DNA from: Nitrososphaeraceae archaeon
GTDB taxonomy: Archaea; Thermoproteota; Nitrososphaeria; Nitrososphaerales; Nitrososphaeraceae
DNA length: 64,000 nucleotides
Assembly (NCBI GenBank): GCA_031316115.1
Contig: JALDRC010000001.1
Span: 1-64,000, forward strand
Reading direction: 5' to 3'
The stretch's first letter is position 1. Every line of letters starts with the position of its first letter. The notes beneath the pieces are model-generated. The model was not told the DNA's origin and made no database searches. It was given only the letters and a program-made list of their open reading frames with translations. Shown here in pieces: positions 49,656-58,496 of the stretch. A program made the translations under genes and the position numbers.

Positions 49656-52520
49656 ATGCAAAGGCAACAGGAAGGGGCTCAAGAGCAACAGAATAACCAG
49701 GATCGATATTATTATTCTAACTTTATCAATTCACTCAAATCTAAAGATACCAAATCTGTTTATATAAGAAGAGTTGGGTATTTCATGAGTTTTCTAGGAA
49801 TCATGGAAGGAGAATATTCTAAACTTGTAGATGAACTTGATAAGAAAACCATAGATGATAATATCAAATCTTTTCTTGTATATTTGAGGCAGGAGAGAGG
49901 TGGAGTATCTTACAGGTCAGCGTCTTTCTATCTGGATTCAATAAAGAAATTCTACTACGTTAATTCCGATTATGAATTCAAATGGAAGTTGATAAAGATG
50001 TATCTTGGTGATGATGATGTGGACTGGACCCATGTTTTTGGGAACACTTTTCCCATTTTCATATAGATACTAATATTTTCTTCATTACCAATATTTATCA
50101 CCTTCTCCTTCTCATTCTCAATGTCAATAATTTGTTGTTGCAGTTTCCATTTTGAAATAAACTCATAGGGTGTAAGATACCTTAGTGCAGAGTGTATTCT
50201 GTTCTTGGTTGTAATCAGTGAATGCATCTCTGATTGCTGATTCTGCTTCCTGATAGTTCTGGAAATCATTTGACCAAATATACTCCTTCTTCAGTGTCTT
50301 GTGGAATGATTCAATGTGTCCGTTTTGTTCTGGTGTATTGTAGTAGATATGTTCCAGTTTCAATCCTAGACAGATATAGCTTTTCTAAATGCTTTGCTTG
50401 TATACTGAACTGCTGTCTGTTCTGATAACCAGGTTTTCAGGTGTTATACCTTTATGTGTTACAAGAGCATTTTCATCGCTATTATTGCATTTTCTTTTAC
50501 TGCAGACAGATCAAAAACAGTAGCCAACCCATTCCCTTGTAAATACATCAAACACATTGAATAGGTAGCCCCATCCATCAATACTCACCATGTATGTTAG
50601 ATCTTGGTTTCCCATACTTGGTTTGGTCTATTTGCTTTTACATTGGGCATTTCTTGAACGAAGGATTTCCCTCTTACTTTTAGATGGCGTAATGTAACCC
50701 ATCTTTCTGAAGATTCTTTGTACCCTCTTTCTGTTGATGGGTATTCCTAATGCTCTTGTCAGCATTGGAGCCATTCTTCGGGTACCATAAGTTGGTCTTT
50801 GTAGGGAGATTCTTTGTATCTCTTTTTCTATCGTTTTTGTTGTTGATGGTATTTCTGCAGTAACTGGTTACTGCATTAGCAATAGCATATCTGTGAATTT
50901 TATTTCGGTAGCATATATTTTTACTACATCCAGAATATCTCAATGCCTTTCTAATGCTAATTCTTCTTGTTGTGCTGTTATTGTTGTTTATTATTGTCCT
51001 TACCACTGCTAACCTTTCCTTCCTGTTTCTAACGTTTTTTTAAAAGCATCTATTGCTATTGTCTGTTCACCGATGATCCTCTTTAGACGTTCATTTTCTG
51101 TTTCCATAATTCTGTTGATGTTATCTTTACCGTACCTGACAATGCAATCTTATTCTCCTTCTATGAATTTCTGTTTCCAGTTATAGAACACATTTGGATT
51201 TAGATTAAAGACTTTCTACATAGTTCATACTGTGATGTTTGTAGTCAAAGATTCCATTACAATCCTTGTCTTGTCTTCTGGTGTCCATCTTCTACTCTTA
51301 GTATTTCTGTTGTGGTTATTGTTTTTACTAACACCTTGCATCTGTCTGACCTCCTATTCTATTAACACTGTTAGAAGTAAAAAAGTCTCCATTACAAGGT
51401 GTTCTCATTTTTAATGGGTCCAGACCAGATGACGATACTACTACTGCAGACACATAGGCAGTAGTAGAAGAGGACAGGCCCTATACTAGAGAGGAAATTC
51501 ATACCATGTTAAAAAGTGCTAACGATATCAGGACCAAGATAATCATATTGCTTATAGCGTCTTCTGGAATGCGAATGGGTGCTATTGCTGCTATAAAGAT
51601 AAGAAATCTAGTCAAAAATCCAGAAACTAGGAATTTATCAGATATCAAGTTTATGAAGGTTCCAGGAAATCTAACTATAAAATATTTTAAAATTCTGAAT
51701 TTTACTAATATTATAGATTCATATCTGGACTATAGAAAAACATGCTGGTGAACAATTAAAGGATGCAAGTCCATTAATCAGAGAACAATTTGATTCTACT
51801 GATATGTTCAAAGTCAATAATCCAAGACACATTGGAACTGACTTGTAAAATATCTGGTTAATGAAGTATTGGTCAAATATTCTACATTAAAGGAGAAACA
51901 TGAATACGATTATGAAAAGAGGAGAATGATTGGTAGAAACCCAACTATGCTGACACTGCCTTACGCAAGTTCTTTGATACAGAGTGTAGAAAGGCAGGCG
52001 TATATCCAGACTTTGTTGAATTGCTAATGGGTCATAAATTACCAGGTGTGAAAAGTCATTATTTCATTGGATATGAATACGTTGTTGGAAGCGCATAGGA
52101 GAATGCAAAGGCTATAAGCAAGGCCGCTATCAATGACCTAACAATAAACGAAGAATTTCGCTTGTCAAAGCAGGTCAAAGAACTAAATGAAAGTATGAAT
52201 ATCAAAATTATGTAATTGATAAGAAACTAAAAATCAATGGAAGATTTCATCCTACAAATTTCTTGACAAGTATGAAAAGGTAGATAGAATAGAACACCAG
52301 AAGGAATTGCAGAAACTAACAGAGACGAAAGAAAGTATTATGCAATGTTTCCAAATGGTGAACCATTATCAGAGTCATTAGAGAAAATACAATACAGAAG
52401 GAAATGAATGAAGATATCTACAAACAATGGTTTTTGCTTATTAAGGATAGACCAGATTTACAACAGAAATATGGAGTTAAGTTTGTAGATAATGGTAGGA
52501 ATATAATGAAAAATAAATGA
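49656..52520 (+). pseudogene. tyrosine recombinase (integrase) interrupted by IS3 and decayed
   Basis: The N-terminal SAM-like DNA-binding part is intact (49656-50024; DTKSVYIRRVGYFMSFLG). After the IS3 insertion (50025-51422) the catalytic domain continues: RPYTREEIHTMLKSANDIR, the first catalytic Arg in SSGMRMGAIAAIK, then in other frames ELLMGHKLPGVKSHYF with the His and nucleophilic Tyr. Frameshifts and stops remain even after removing the IS. It is the likely integrase of the element that fills the rest of the window. Left att site not identified. Confidence 0.85.
50025..51422 (-). mobile_element. IS3-family element, copy 2, decayed
   Basis: Ends tggacccat (50025) and atgggtcca (to 51422), flanked by gac on both sides (50022-50024 and 51423-51425), the 3-bp target repeat. 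It has the same organisation as 2578-3963 but orfB is split into several frames (pieces in 49970-51006), so it is inactive. It sits inside the integrase gene. Confidence 0.9.
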
Positions 52521-52572
52521 ATATCAACAATTTTTATATATTTAAGTCACTAATAAAATATCTTATTAATAC

Positions 52573-52776
52573 ATGATACACAATATATTAACCAGCTTAC
52601 AAGCATTCAGAAATCTACTACATGGAAAGCCAACATCAAAGAACCATAGCATTCAATCAACTCGATCCAAGTCAGCATCTTATTCTATATTAGATCATGA
52701 TATAGTTATGATTGACAAGATTCAACAACTTTTATCTGAAATGAATAATATCAATAGCAAGTACACAAAAAACTAG
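52573..52776 (+). CDS. short hypothetical protein of the element
   Basis: 67 residues from ATG, Ser/Ile/Asn rich, with a helical second half (DHDIVMIDKIQQLLSEMNN). It lies 50 bp after the integrase remnant, preceded by tatttaagtcac that may include a promoter. No family recognised; it could be a leftover. Confidence 0.35.
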   Translation: MIHNILTSLQAFRNLLHGKPTSKNHSIQSTRSKSASYSILDHDIVMIDKIQQLLSEMNNINSKYTKN

Positions 52777-52899
52777 CAAGTAAATCAGCATCTAAAATAT
52801 CCGTAGTTAATGAATACAATTATTCAGAAAATATCTGATTGGTAATAAATAAATAAACAGATTATTGTTTCTGTTGCTTGAGAGTAGTTAAACATCCTT

Positions 52900-53563
52900 T
52901 GCTTTTTCTGCTGTTGATCGTGTAGCTACATTGCTGGACCGCCATCTGTCCTTAGAGCAGTATAACATTCTTCAATGAAGTTCGTAAACTGATCATAGGA
53001 ATAATCTCCATTTCTTAATCCGTCTTGGGAACTTTACATAGAATTTGATTTCATGCTTATTATCCATAGCATTTAGAAATAATATCGTCTACTGTCTTTT
53101 TGCTAAAATGGAACATACGGTATTTCATGTTGTCCTGATCTATTATGACCCATTAATTTCTGTCGTCTCTCAAACACCTGTTCACTCTCTTGTTTCATAT
53201 ATTTGCTTTCTACATGACTTGCCATAAGGTGCAACCTTTCTCCCTAAATAGCCTTTACTAATGCCAATTTTCCCACCAATAAACATATTCTTTCAGTTCC
53301 TGTCTCTTGGCTGAGTAGTCTTTTGCCTTTATACGAAATATGTGAGTAACTTCTTTCTCTTATAGGAAATTCTCAGTATCTACGTCTTTCAAAAAGCGTC
53401 TCTGTTCTTCGTCTAGTCTATCAGGAATTTCAAACCCTTTTTTTGTATGATTCACTGGTCTTTTGATTCCAGTCTTTTATAACGTCTGGAATTTCTTTGG
53501 TTTTTGTTCTATTAATGAATCTGAAGCTGTTGGATTGTTATGCTGATCTTTTTTGTTAGCCAT
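52900..53563 (-). pseudogene. decayed gene of the integrated element
   Basis: From ATG 53563 one frame reads MANKKDQHNNPTASDSLIEQ, then passes four in-frame stops (TAA, TAA, TAG, TAA) while keeping protein-like text (GFEIPDRLDEEQRRFLKDV, KAKDYSAKRQELKEYVYWWE). After further shifts YSYDQFTNFIEECYTALRTD is readable. No family recognised. The pattern of mostly point-mutation stops points to loss of selection. Confidence 0.55.
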
Positions 53564-53678
53564 TTTCTTTTCTGTGTGACTTTATACCATATCCAAAATA
53601 TTTATGTACTTCTATCGAATATTTGTGCATTTGAATAAGTGAATATTTATTAATGATAGATAATGATATAATGGTAAT

Positions 53679-53862
53679 ATGTCTGAAATTAATAAAGAAA
53701 CACTTCCATTAAATGAGATAATAACAAAACTAGTTTTCACCTGAGTTATGACTTGCTAAAGAAGTTAAAGTGTCATGCAATTGATAGCGATCAGACTTTG
53801 TCTGGAGTGATCAATGACGTATGTTATGAATATCTTGATAAGAGAACCTATACTGACTAACT
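53679..53862 (+). pseudogene. RHH-type regulator, frameshifted and cut by IS630
   Basis: ATG 53679 gives MSEINKETLPLNEIITKLV. A one-base shift then leads to FHLSYDLLKKLKCHAIDSD and QTLSGVINDVCYEYLDKRTY, the usual RHH helix pair. The C-terminus runs into the IS630 element beginning at 53853. Likely a regulator of the element, now dead. Confidence 0.6.
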
Positions 53863-54919
53863 AAACTTCGTAGATACATTTTTGTTAACCAGCATCCTAC
53901 ACATATCATAATTGCGTCATTATACTAAACTAGATAAGATTTACAACCAAGAATCTAATGCAGATATTAAAGAAAGAATACAACTTGTAAGACGTATAAC
54001 ACAAGATAAACAACACATAGAAGATGTAGCAAAAGAATTACACAGATGTAGAGCATGGGCTTACAAATGCAAGTACAAACGATACAACGAAAAATGGATT
54101 AGAAGGATTGAAAGACCAACCAAGAACAGGTATTTCCAGATGTACCAAAAGAAACAATGCTAAAATAAAAAAATGAACTAGCAGAAAAAAGCAATGCAGG
54201 ATGGGATTTCAGACAAGTGATGGATCTTATCTACAACAAAACCGAGTAAGATATCATGAGCTTACATATCCATCGTTTGTTACACAAGTGGGGATTCAAA
54301 TCAAGCGCACAAAGAAAGATTTGTTAATACTGTTTCTACAAAGGAAAAGAAGAGTTTCAAAAAAGAGTAAACCATATTCTGAAAAATAAACGATGATTGG
54401 AATATAATAAAGATAAGATGAATCAATATTTTGTTTATGATTATATCTTCAAGCGAAAGAAGTGGATTTCTGCAGATAAAAGACCAATAGTTACAGTTAC
54501 AGCTGGTTATCGTAAAAAGACTATTGTCTTTGGTTGTTTATCTATAGAAGGTAAGCAATTATTTTTACAATATGATAATTTTAACAGTATTACATTTGTT
54601 GATTATCTGAAACAAATACAAAAGCAATTTGGTAGATCCATTGTGTTTGTTGATAGAGCAACACCTCATTGTTCTAAGATAACAAAACAATATCTTGCAC
54701 AACACAAGGATGCTATCAGATTAGAATATCTTCCTGTTGGTTCCCCAGAATTTAATGCAGTAGAAGAATGTTGGAGACAGGGAAAGTACAACATACTTTC
54801 TTGTTATTATAATACATTTGATTCTTTAAAGGATGTAATTTCTAGTTACTATAGAACAAGAAGATTTAATCTAGATGTTATAAAGTATCTCACAAGGTCT
54901 ACGGATTAATGTTATTCAG
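53853..54919 (+). mobile_element. IS630-type element, most complete copy
   Basis: Ends ctgactaac (53853) and gttattcag (to 54919), with TA on both sides (53851-53852 and 54920-54921), as expected for IS630/Tc1. The HTH half is broken (53912-54163, then 54201-54389 in other frames). The catalytic half 54397-54909 is a continuous frame with Asp in FVDRATPHCSK and Glu in FNAVEECWRQ. Inactive as a whole. Confidence 0.88.
54397..54909 (+). pseudogene. IS630 transposase catalytic half
   Basis: 170 residues of the DDE domain without interruption: KRKKWISADKRPIVTVTAGY, IVFGCLSIEGKQLF, VDRATPH, and VEECWRQGKYN. It lacks the N-terminal DNA-binding part because of upstream frameshifts, so it cannot act as a normal transposase. 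Confidence 0.8.
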
Positions 54920-55000
54920 TATAATATTATTATTTATTATACTATCTTACTTTCCAATTTTCACTAACTTTTATCGACAAGTGATAAGTATAATGATTCC

Positions 55001-55206
55001 CATAATTTTATACCGTATAGTGTTCCTTAAAATGGAGAGTTATGGTAGAAGTTTAGCCTCCTCTTCTCTTCTACCGCTCTCCATTATTACACTCGGAATG
55101 TTTCCCAATACTGGAGAAACGATAAAAGGGATGTGCAAAAGGAAAGATAAGGGATAAGGAAGTGCGCCATGTTCTTACTTATTCCCTAATCTCTCCGATT
55201 TTTATC
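55001..55206 (+). ncRNA. candidate structured RNA, unit A of a tandem pair
   Basis: A TATA-like box cataattttataccg (55001-55015) is followed about 15 bp later by hairpin 1: aatggagag (55031-55039) with ctctccatt (55077-55085), and inside it ggtagaag (55044-55051) with cttctacc (55068-55075). Hairpin 2 is agataagggataaggaag (55145-55162) with cttacttattccctaatct (55174-55192), ending before a T-rich stretch. The same design recurs at 55230. With an archaeal box-to-start spacing, transcription would begin at hairpin 1. The plus strand is inferred only from the box; a DNA-level site is the alternative. Confidence 0.5.
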
Positions 55207-55229
55207 CAACTTATAAATATTATATTTAC

Positions 55230-55460
55230 CATAATATTATACCGCAAATCAAAAAGACCTCCTTGGAGAGTAAAACCTTGGTAGAAATAGCCTCAATCTC
55301 CTGTTTTCTACCTCCTCTCCAACTGTAGTTTGATATATCATGCTCGCATCGTTTCCAAATACATGAGACAAATTGAAGGAACAGTGTCATAGGGGAGAGT
55401 AGGGCGAAAAAACGAACTTACCGGATTCGTGATTCATTTCCTACTCTCTCAGTTTTATAT
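55230..55460 (+). ncRNA. candidate structured RNA, unit B of a tandem pair
   Basis: Box cataatattataccg (55230-55244). Hairpin 1: ttggagag (55263-55270) with ctctccaa (55315-55322) and inner ggtagaa (55280-55286) with ttctacc (55306-55312). The loop again contains tagcctc. Hairpin 2: gagagtagg (55395-55403) with cctactctc (55440-55448), followed by a short T-run. The outer A-T pair of unit A is T-A here, so the base changes on both sides keep the stem. The unit ends at the stop codon of the convergent zinc-ribbon gene. Confidence 0.5.
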
Positions 55461-55463
55461 TAT

Positions 55464-55922
55464 TTATTCTAAGTCTGCACTATTATCAGAATAACTGATT
55501 AATTTAGCACCTCTATCAATTCGATCCCGTATAAACTCTAATTCTTCTGGTTCCTTTCTTAGGTTTCCATTTATCTTGCTTTTTCTGTTTCTTCTGCTCT
55601 GGGTGAAAGGTTCAACATACAATTTCTTGCTGTCATGAATTGTTTCTGGTACTTCCTTGAAACCTGCTATAGTACTTTCTTGTTTGCCATGCTCTACTGG
55701 ATATATTGTACCGCATTCATAGCATTGCAACCAACTTTCAGAGTCTTGAGGAATAGCGCCATTGATGTATTCATGTGGTTGATACACTCTAGGTTTAAGT
55801 TCCTTGTATGGAAAACCAAAGGATTCACAGTGGACACAATATCTTTTGTCTTCTGGGTCTGAATTGTAATAATTATCAGTTATCGAAGTAAAATAAGCCC
55901 TTCTAGTTTTTATGTGTACCAT
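55464..55922 (-). CDS. zinc-ribbon protein at the end of the terminase operon
   Basis: A 152-residue protein with YCVHCESFGFPYKE and LQCYECGTIYPVEHG, two CxxC pairs that together make one zinc ribbon. The C-terminus is basic then acidic (RRNRKSKINGNLRKEPEELE). It begins 16 bp after the terminase stop on the same strand, so it is cotranscribed. It may help the terminase bind DNA, but that is only context. Confidence 0.7.
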   Translation of the reverse strand: MVHIKTRRAYFTSITDNYYNSDPEDKRYCVHCESFGFPYKELKPRVYQPHEYINGAIPQDSESWLQCYECGTIYPVEHGKQESTIAGFKEVPETIHDSKKLYVEPFTQSRRNRKSKINGNLRKEPEELEFIRDRIDRGAKLISYSDNSADLE

Positions 55923-55938
55923 TTCTAAGTCTATGTAA

Positions 55939-57561
55939 TTAGTTGTTAGTCTTAAATATCACGCCTTTTAGGGCTAGCCTTAGAGCGTCAATAGAGTCGT
56001 CTTCCAGGGTCTGGTCCTTGTCCAAGTCCCAACCATTTGTTGCCCATGCTGTACGTAATGCTGTCTCCAGTCTGCTGTATTGTTTGGGTATTGCTAGTTT
56101 ATGTTTTACCAGTAAATGATATGTGTGTTCTAGCATTGACTTGTGGTATTTTGTGAAGTTAACTGGCAATATGTGATTGTCATCTGGGTTTATATCCTCT
56201 GCCTTATCCCATTCCAATGACTCACCAAACTTTGACTTGCATTCATTGACTGCACCTCTGTTTGCACCGTCCAGGAAGAACGAACAGAATCGAATTTCAG
56301 TATGTAACTTAAACAGAATGTCAGCAATAAATGAAGGTGTTTTCTTGTCATAGGTTTGTTCCCTGATAACCCTAACTATTTGGTTCTCTGTATCCAATTC
56401 ACAGATACAAATACTAGTTACTGAACTTGAGAAACCAAAGTCTACACCTACAAAATGCAGTGCATAATTATTGATTGGCAAGTCTTTGTATTTCTCTCCT
56501 AAATCTAAAGCGTAGTCAATGTAGTCATTTGGTAATACATTACCACCAATAGACAGAAATTCTGCTTCATAAAATTGACTGTACAATGGGCCTAGTCTCT
56601 CTCGTTCAGCGTCCAGGAACTCCTTAGTTATTAGGCCAGCGTTTACTGCTTGCTGTGCTTTTACGATATAAACTTTGAATAGTTCATTGCTATCTTTAGA
56701 TATTTGCGGAACAGTTCCGCTATTGAATGTCTCATTTGAGACATTTGATATAATATTTACATTATTTTCTGGTGTTTGTTGTAAATCTAAATCATTGTCA
56801 TTTGACAATCCTTTTGTTGTAGAAGAATGTTTATGATACTTTTCATACAACTCGAATACCTTGCCCTTTGGTCTTCTGGGAGGTGTCTCTATCAGCATGG
56901 TTCCGTCTGTATTCGCTAGTCTACTGAATGCAGCAGCAAACAATGACTCGTCATTAACTAACTTGGAAGCAGTAATATCAGAAAAGTGAATGTGTCCAAC
57001 TTGCTTCCAGGACCAAATCTGGGTTTCACTACTACCAAGCGCTATTATTGTGCCTGGTTGCAACTGGTTGTTTGGGTTCTTGATGTATGCAACTCCAACC
57101 TTCGTTTTCTCTTCTGCTAGTGATAGTTCTGAGGGTTTGGTTATCAGAAAGTGTCTATATTTCTCTGAATTAAGTATCAGGTTCTTCAGTGTTCGTAGGT
57201 GTTCGTTAGCATGTGCTTGACTCTGTGCTATGATAAGGATGTCTTTGCCCTTGCATGTTGTAAGTGCTTTCTGGAAGTCTTCTAGCAGTGCTGAAATGCT
57301 TAAACCAACCTTCTGTGACTTTACTACCAGTCTGTACTTGGTTTTATCATTCCAAATGTCGTACTGATATGGTGTTAGTTCTGGTACTGGTTCTCCAGTC
57401 TTGGGATGCAATAGGTAACCGAAATCAGTATAGAATTCTTGTGGATCTAGTGGAATGTTTATGTTACTAATTAATGACTGCTTACTATCTTTAGCATTAT
57501 CTCTATCCTTAACAGTATCTAAGGATAATAAATTATTGAGTCTCTGATATGCTTTCAGCAT
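55939..57561 (-). CDS. large terminase subunit (TerL-like packaging motor)
   Basis: 540 residues. The ATPase part has a terminase-type Walker A, VVKSQKVGLSIS (residues 79-90), a hydrophobic strand ending in Asp (GHIHFSDI, to 195) as a possible Walker B, and a coupling-like TMLIETPPRRPKGKVFELYE. The nuclease part is RuvC-like: VGVDFGFSSS (Asp374), FFLDGANRG (Asp431) and LEDDSIDALRLAL (Asp525). A variable acidic/Asn-rich linker (250-295) lies between. TerL packages DNA into viral capsids and cuts it. The start overlaps the small-subunit candidate by 29 bp. Confidence 0.85.
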   Translation of the reverse strand: MLKAYQRLNNLLSLDTVKDRDNAKDSKQSLISNINIPLDPQEFYTDFGYLLHPKTGEPVPELTPYQYDIWNDKTKYRLVVKSQKVGLSISALLEDFQKALTTCKGKDILIIAQSQAHANEHLRTLKNLILNSEKYRHFLITKPSELSLAEEKTKVGVAYIKNPNNQLQPGTIIALGSSETQIWSWKQVGHIHFSDITASKLVNDESLFAAAFSRLANTDGTMLIETPPRRPKGKVFELYEKYHKHSSTTKGLSNDNDLDLQQTPENNVNIISNVSNETFNSGTVPQISKDSNELFKVYIVKAQQAVNAGLITKEFLDAERERLGPLYSQFYEAEFLSIGGNVLPNDYIDYALDLGEKYKDLPINNYALHFVGVDFGFSSSVTSICICELDTENQIVRVIREQTYDKKTPSFIADILFKLHTEIRFCSFFLDGANRGAVNECKSKFGESLEWDKAEDINPDDNHILPVNFTKYHKSMLEHTYHLLVKHKLAIPKQYSRLETALRTAWATNGWDLDKDQTLEDDSIDALRLALKGVIFKTNN

Positions 57562-57988
57562 GTTCTAACTTTGCTTTTAGTTGTGCTAATACTGGTGTTC
57601 CCAAGGAGACTTCTTCTATTAGTTTTACGTTCTCTCTAATCTGATATGCTAATTGCTGAACCTTTGCTTCATTCCTTTTCTCTGGAGGTTTATTGTATTC
57701 AATCATATAATCTCTAAAGGTATTTTTTTGTAGGGTTTGCAGTATCTGGAGTTGTTCCTGGTGTGATACAATAAATCCTATCTTTGTAAATTGGTTTAGC
57801 CAGTCTTTAGCATATTCTCCAGTATCAACTAACTCTTTACGACGATAATAGGTTTCAGGACTTATTTTTCTACCAAGTCTTACTTCAATGTATTTTAGTG
57901 CGTCTTTCTCAGACAATTCTAAATAAACGCAATCTGCAATTAATGGATTTAATACCTTAACTTCATGTGCTTTGAAATTTCCACCCAT
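57533..57988 (-). CDS. small terminase subunit candidate
   Basis: A 151-residue protein. The N-terminal HTH-like region (LSEKDALKYIEVRLGRKISP ... YYRRKELV) is followed by long helices (IVSHQEQLQILQTLQKNTFR, QQLAYQIRENVKLIEEVSLG). The size, DNA-binding start plus oligomerising helices, and position just before and overlapping the large subunit all fit TerS. No sequence signature proves it. Confidence 0.6.
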   Translation of the reverse strand: MGGNFKAHEVKVLNPLIADCVYLELSEKDALKYIEVRLGRKISPETYYRRKELVDTGEYAKDWLNQFTKIGFIVSHQEQLQILQTLQKNTFRDYMIEYNKPPEKRNEAKVQQLAYQIRENVKLIEEVSLGTPVLAQLKAKLEHAESISETQ

Positions 57989-58120
57989 TTAGTTTATCTC
58001 CTCTCCATACAGCGAAATTTTAGTAGTCTCTGTGTTTAATAACAGCATTATTATAATATAATTAAAACACAATAATTATTATTAACTTTTAGGGTATTTG
58101 TTAATAACTTTTTAGTGTTG

Positions 58121-58327
58121 TTATTGACTTTCTTGCCTGTATTCAGTCCACCTTAGAAATATCGGTTCTCCCTTCCAATTGCTGTTTTTACTTCGTTCAT
58201 GTAAACGTGAACACATGGTCCAATAACAACGATCACATAACAGAGTAGTGTCATTAACCAAGAATGCACTAACTAAGCCTTTATGTTCGAAGAACCTATT
58301 GCCACAATGTTCACAAGTTGTATGCAT
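58121..58327 (-). CDS. small zinc-finger protein
   Basis: 68 residues, MHTTCEHCGNRFFEHKG then LLCDRCYWTMCSRLHERS, i.e. CxxC ... CxxC with 24-26 residues between, a small treble-clef or ribbon. Basic and aromatic C-terminus (GEPIFLRWTEYRQESQ). Fourteen bp after the preceding small gene, in the same operon. Confidence 0.65.
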   Translation of the reverse strand: MHTTCEHCGNRFFEHKGLVSAFLVNDTTLLCDRCYWTMCSRLHERSKNSNWKGEPIFLRWTEYRQESQ

Positions 58328-58341
58328 ATCTGGTGATCGAG

Positions 58342-58464
58342 TTAACCGTCTTCTTGATCACCAATAAACATGTCGGTGGCTATTCGTTTACCTTCTGCTT
58401 CAATCTCTTCGTCTGTGACTTCTGCTTCGTCGTCGTCTCCTTGTAAGATAGTAATCATTCCCAT
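58342..58464 (-). CDS. very small acidic protein
   Basis: 40 residues from ATG 58464 (MGMITILQGDDDEAEVTDEE), Asp/Glu rich, ending TDMFIGDQEDG. It is preceded by ccaaggaaatcc, a Shine-Dalgarno-like site 5-6 bp before the ATG. It fills the gap between the ATPase and the zinc-finger gene with 14 bp to the latter, so operon membership supports it. It could be a DNA-mimic or inhibitor; no evidence of function. Confidence 0.5.
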   Translation of the reverse strand: MGMITILQGDDDEAEVTDEEIEAEGKRIATDMFIGDQEDG

Positions 58465-58496
58465 GGATTTCCTTGGGGTTCAATGTCGGTTCTTCC

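Noticed and set aside
54909-55157. Open frame of 82 residues as a membrane protein
   Set aside because: It runs through the IS630 end and the hairpin unit A; its hydrophobic start is AT-rich DNA and the rest follows stem sequences.
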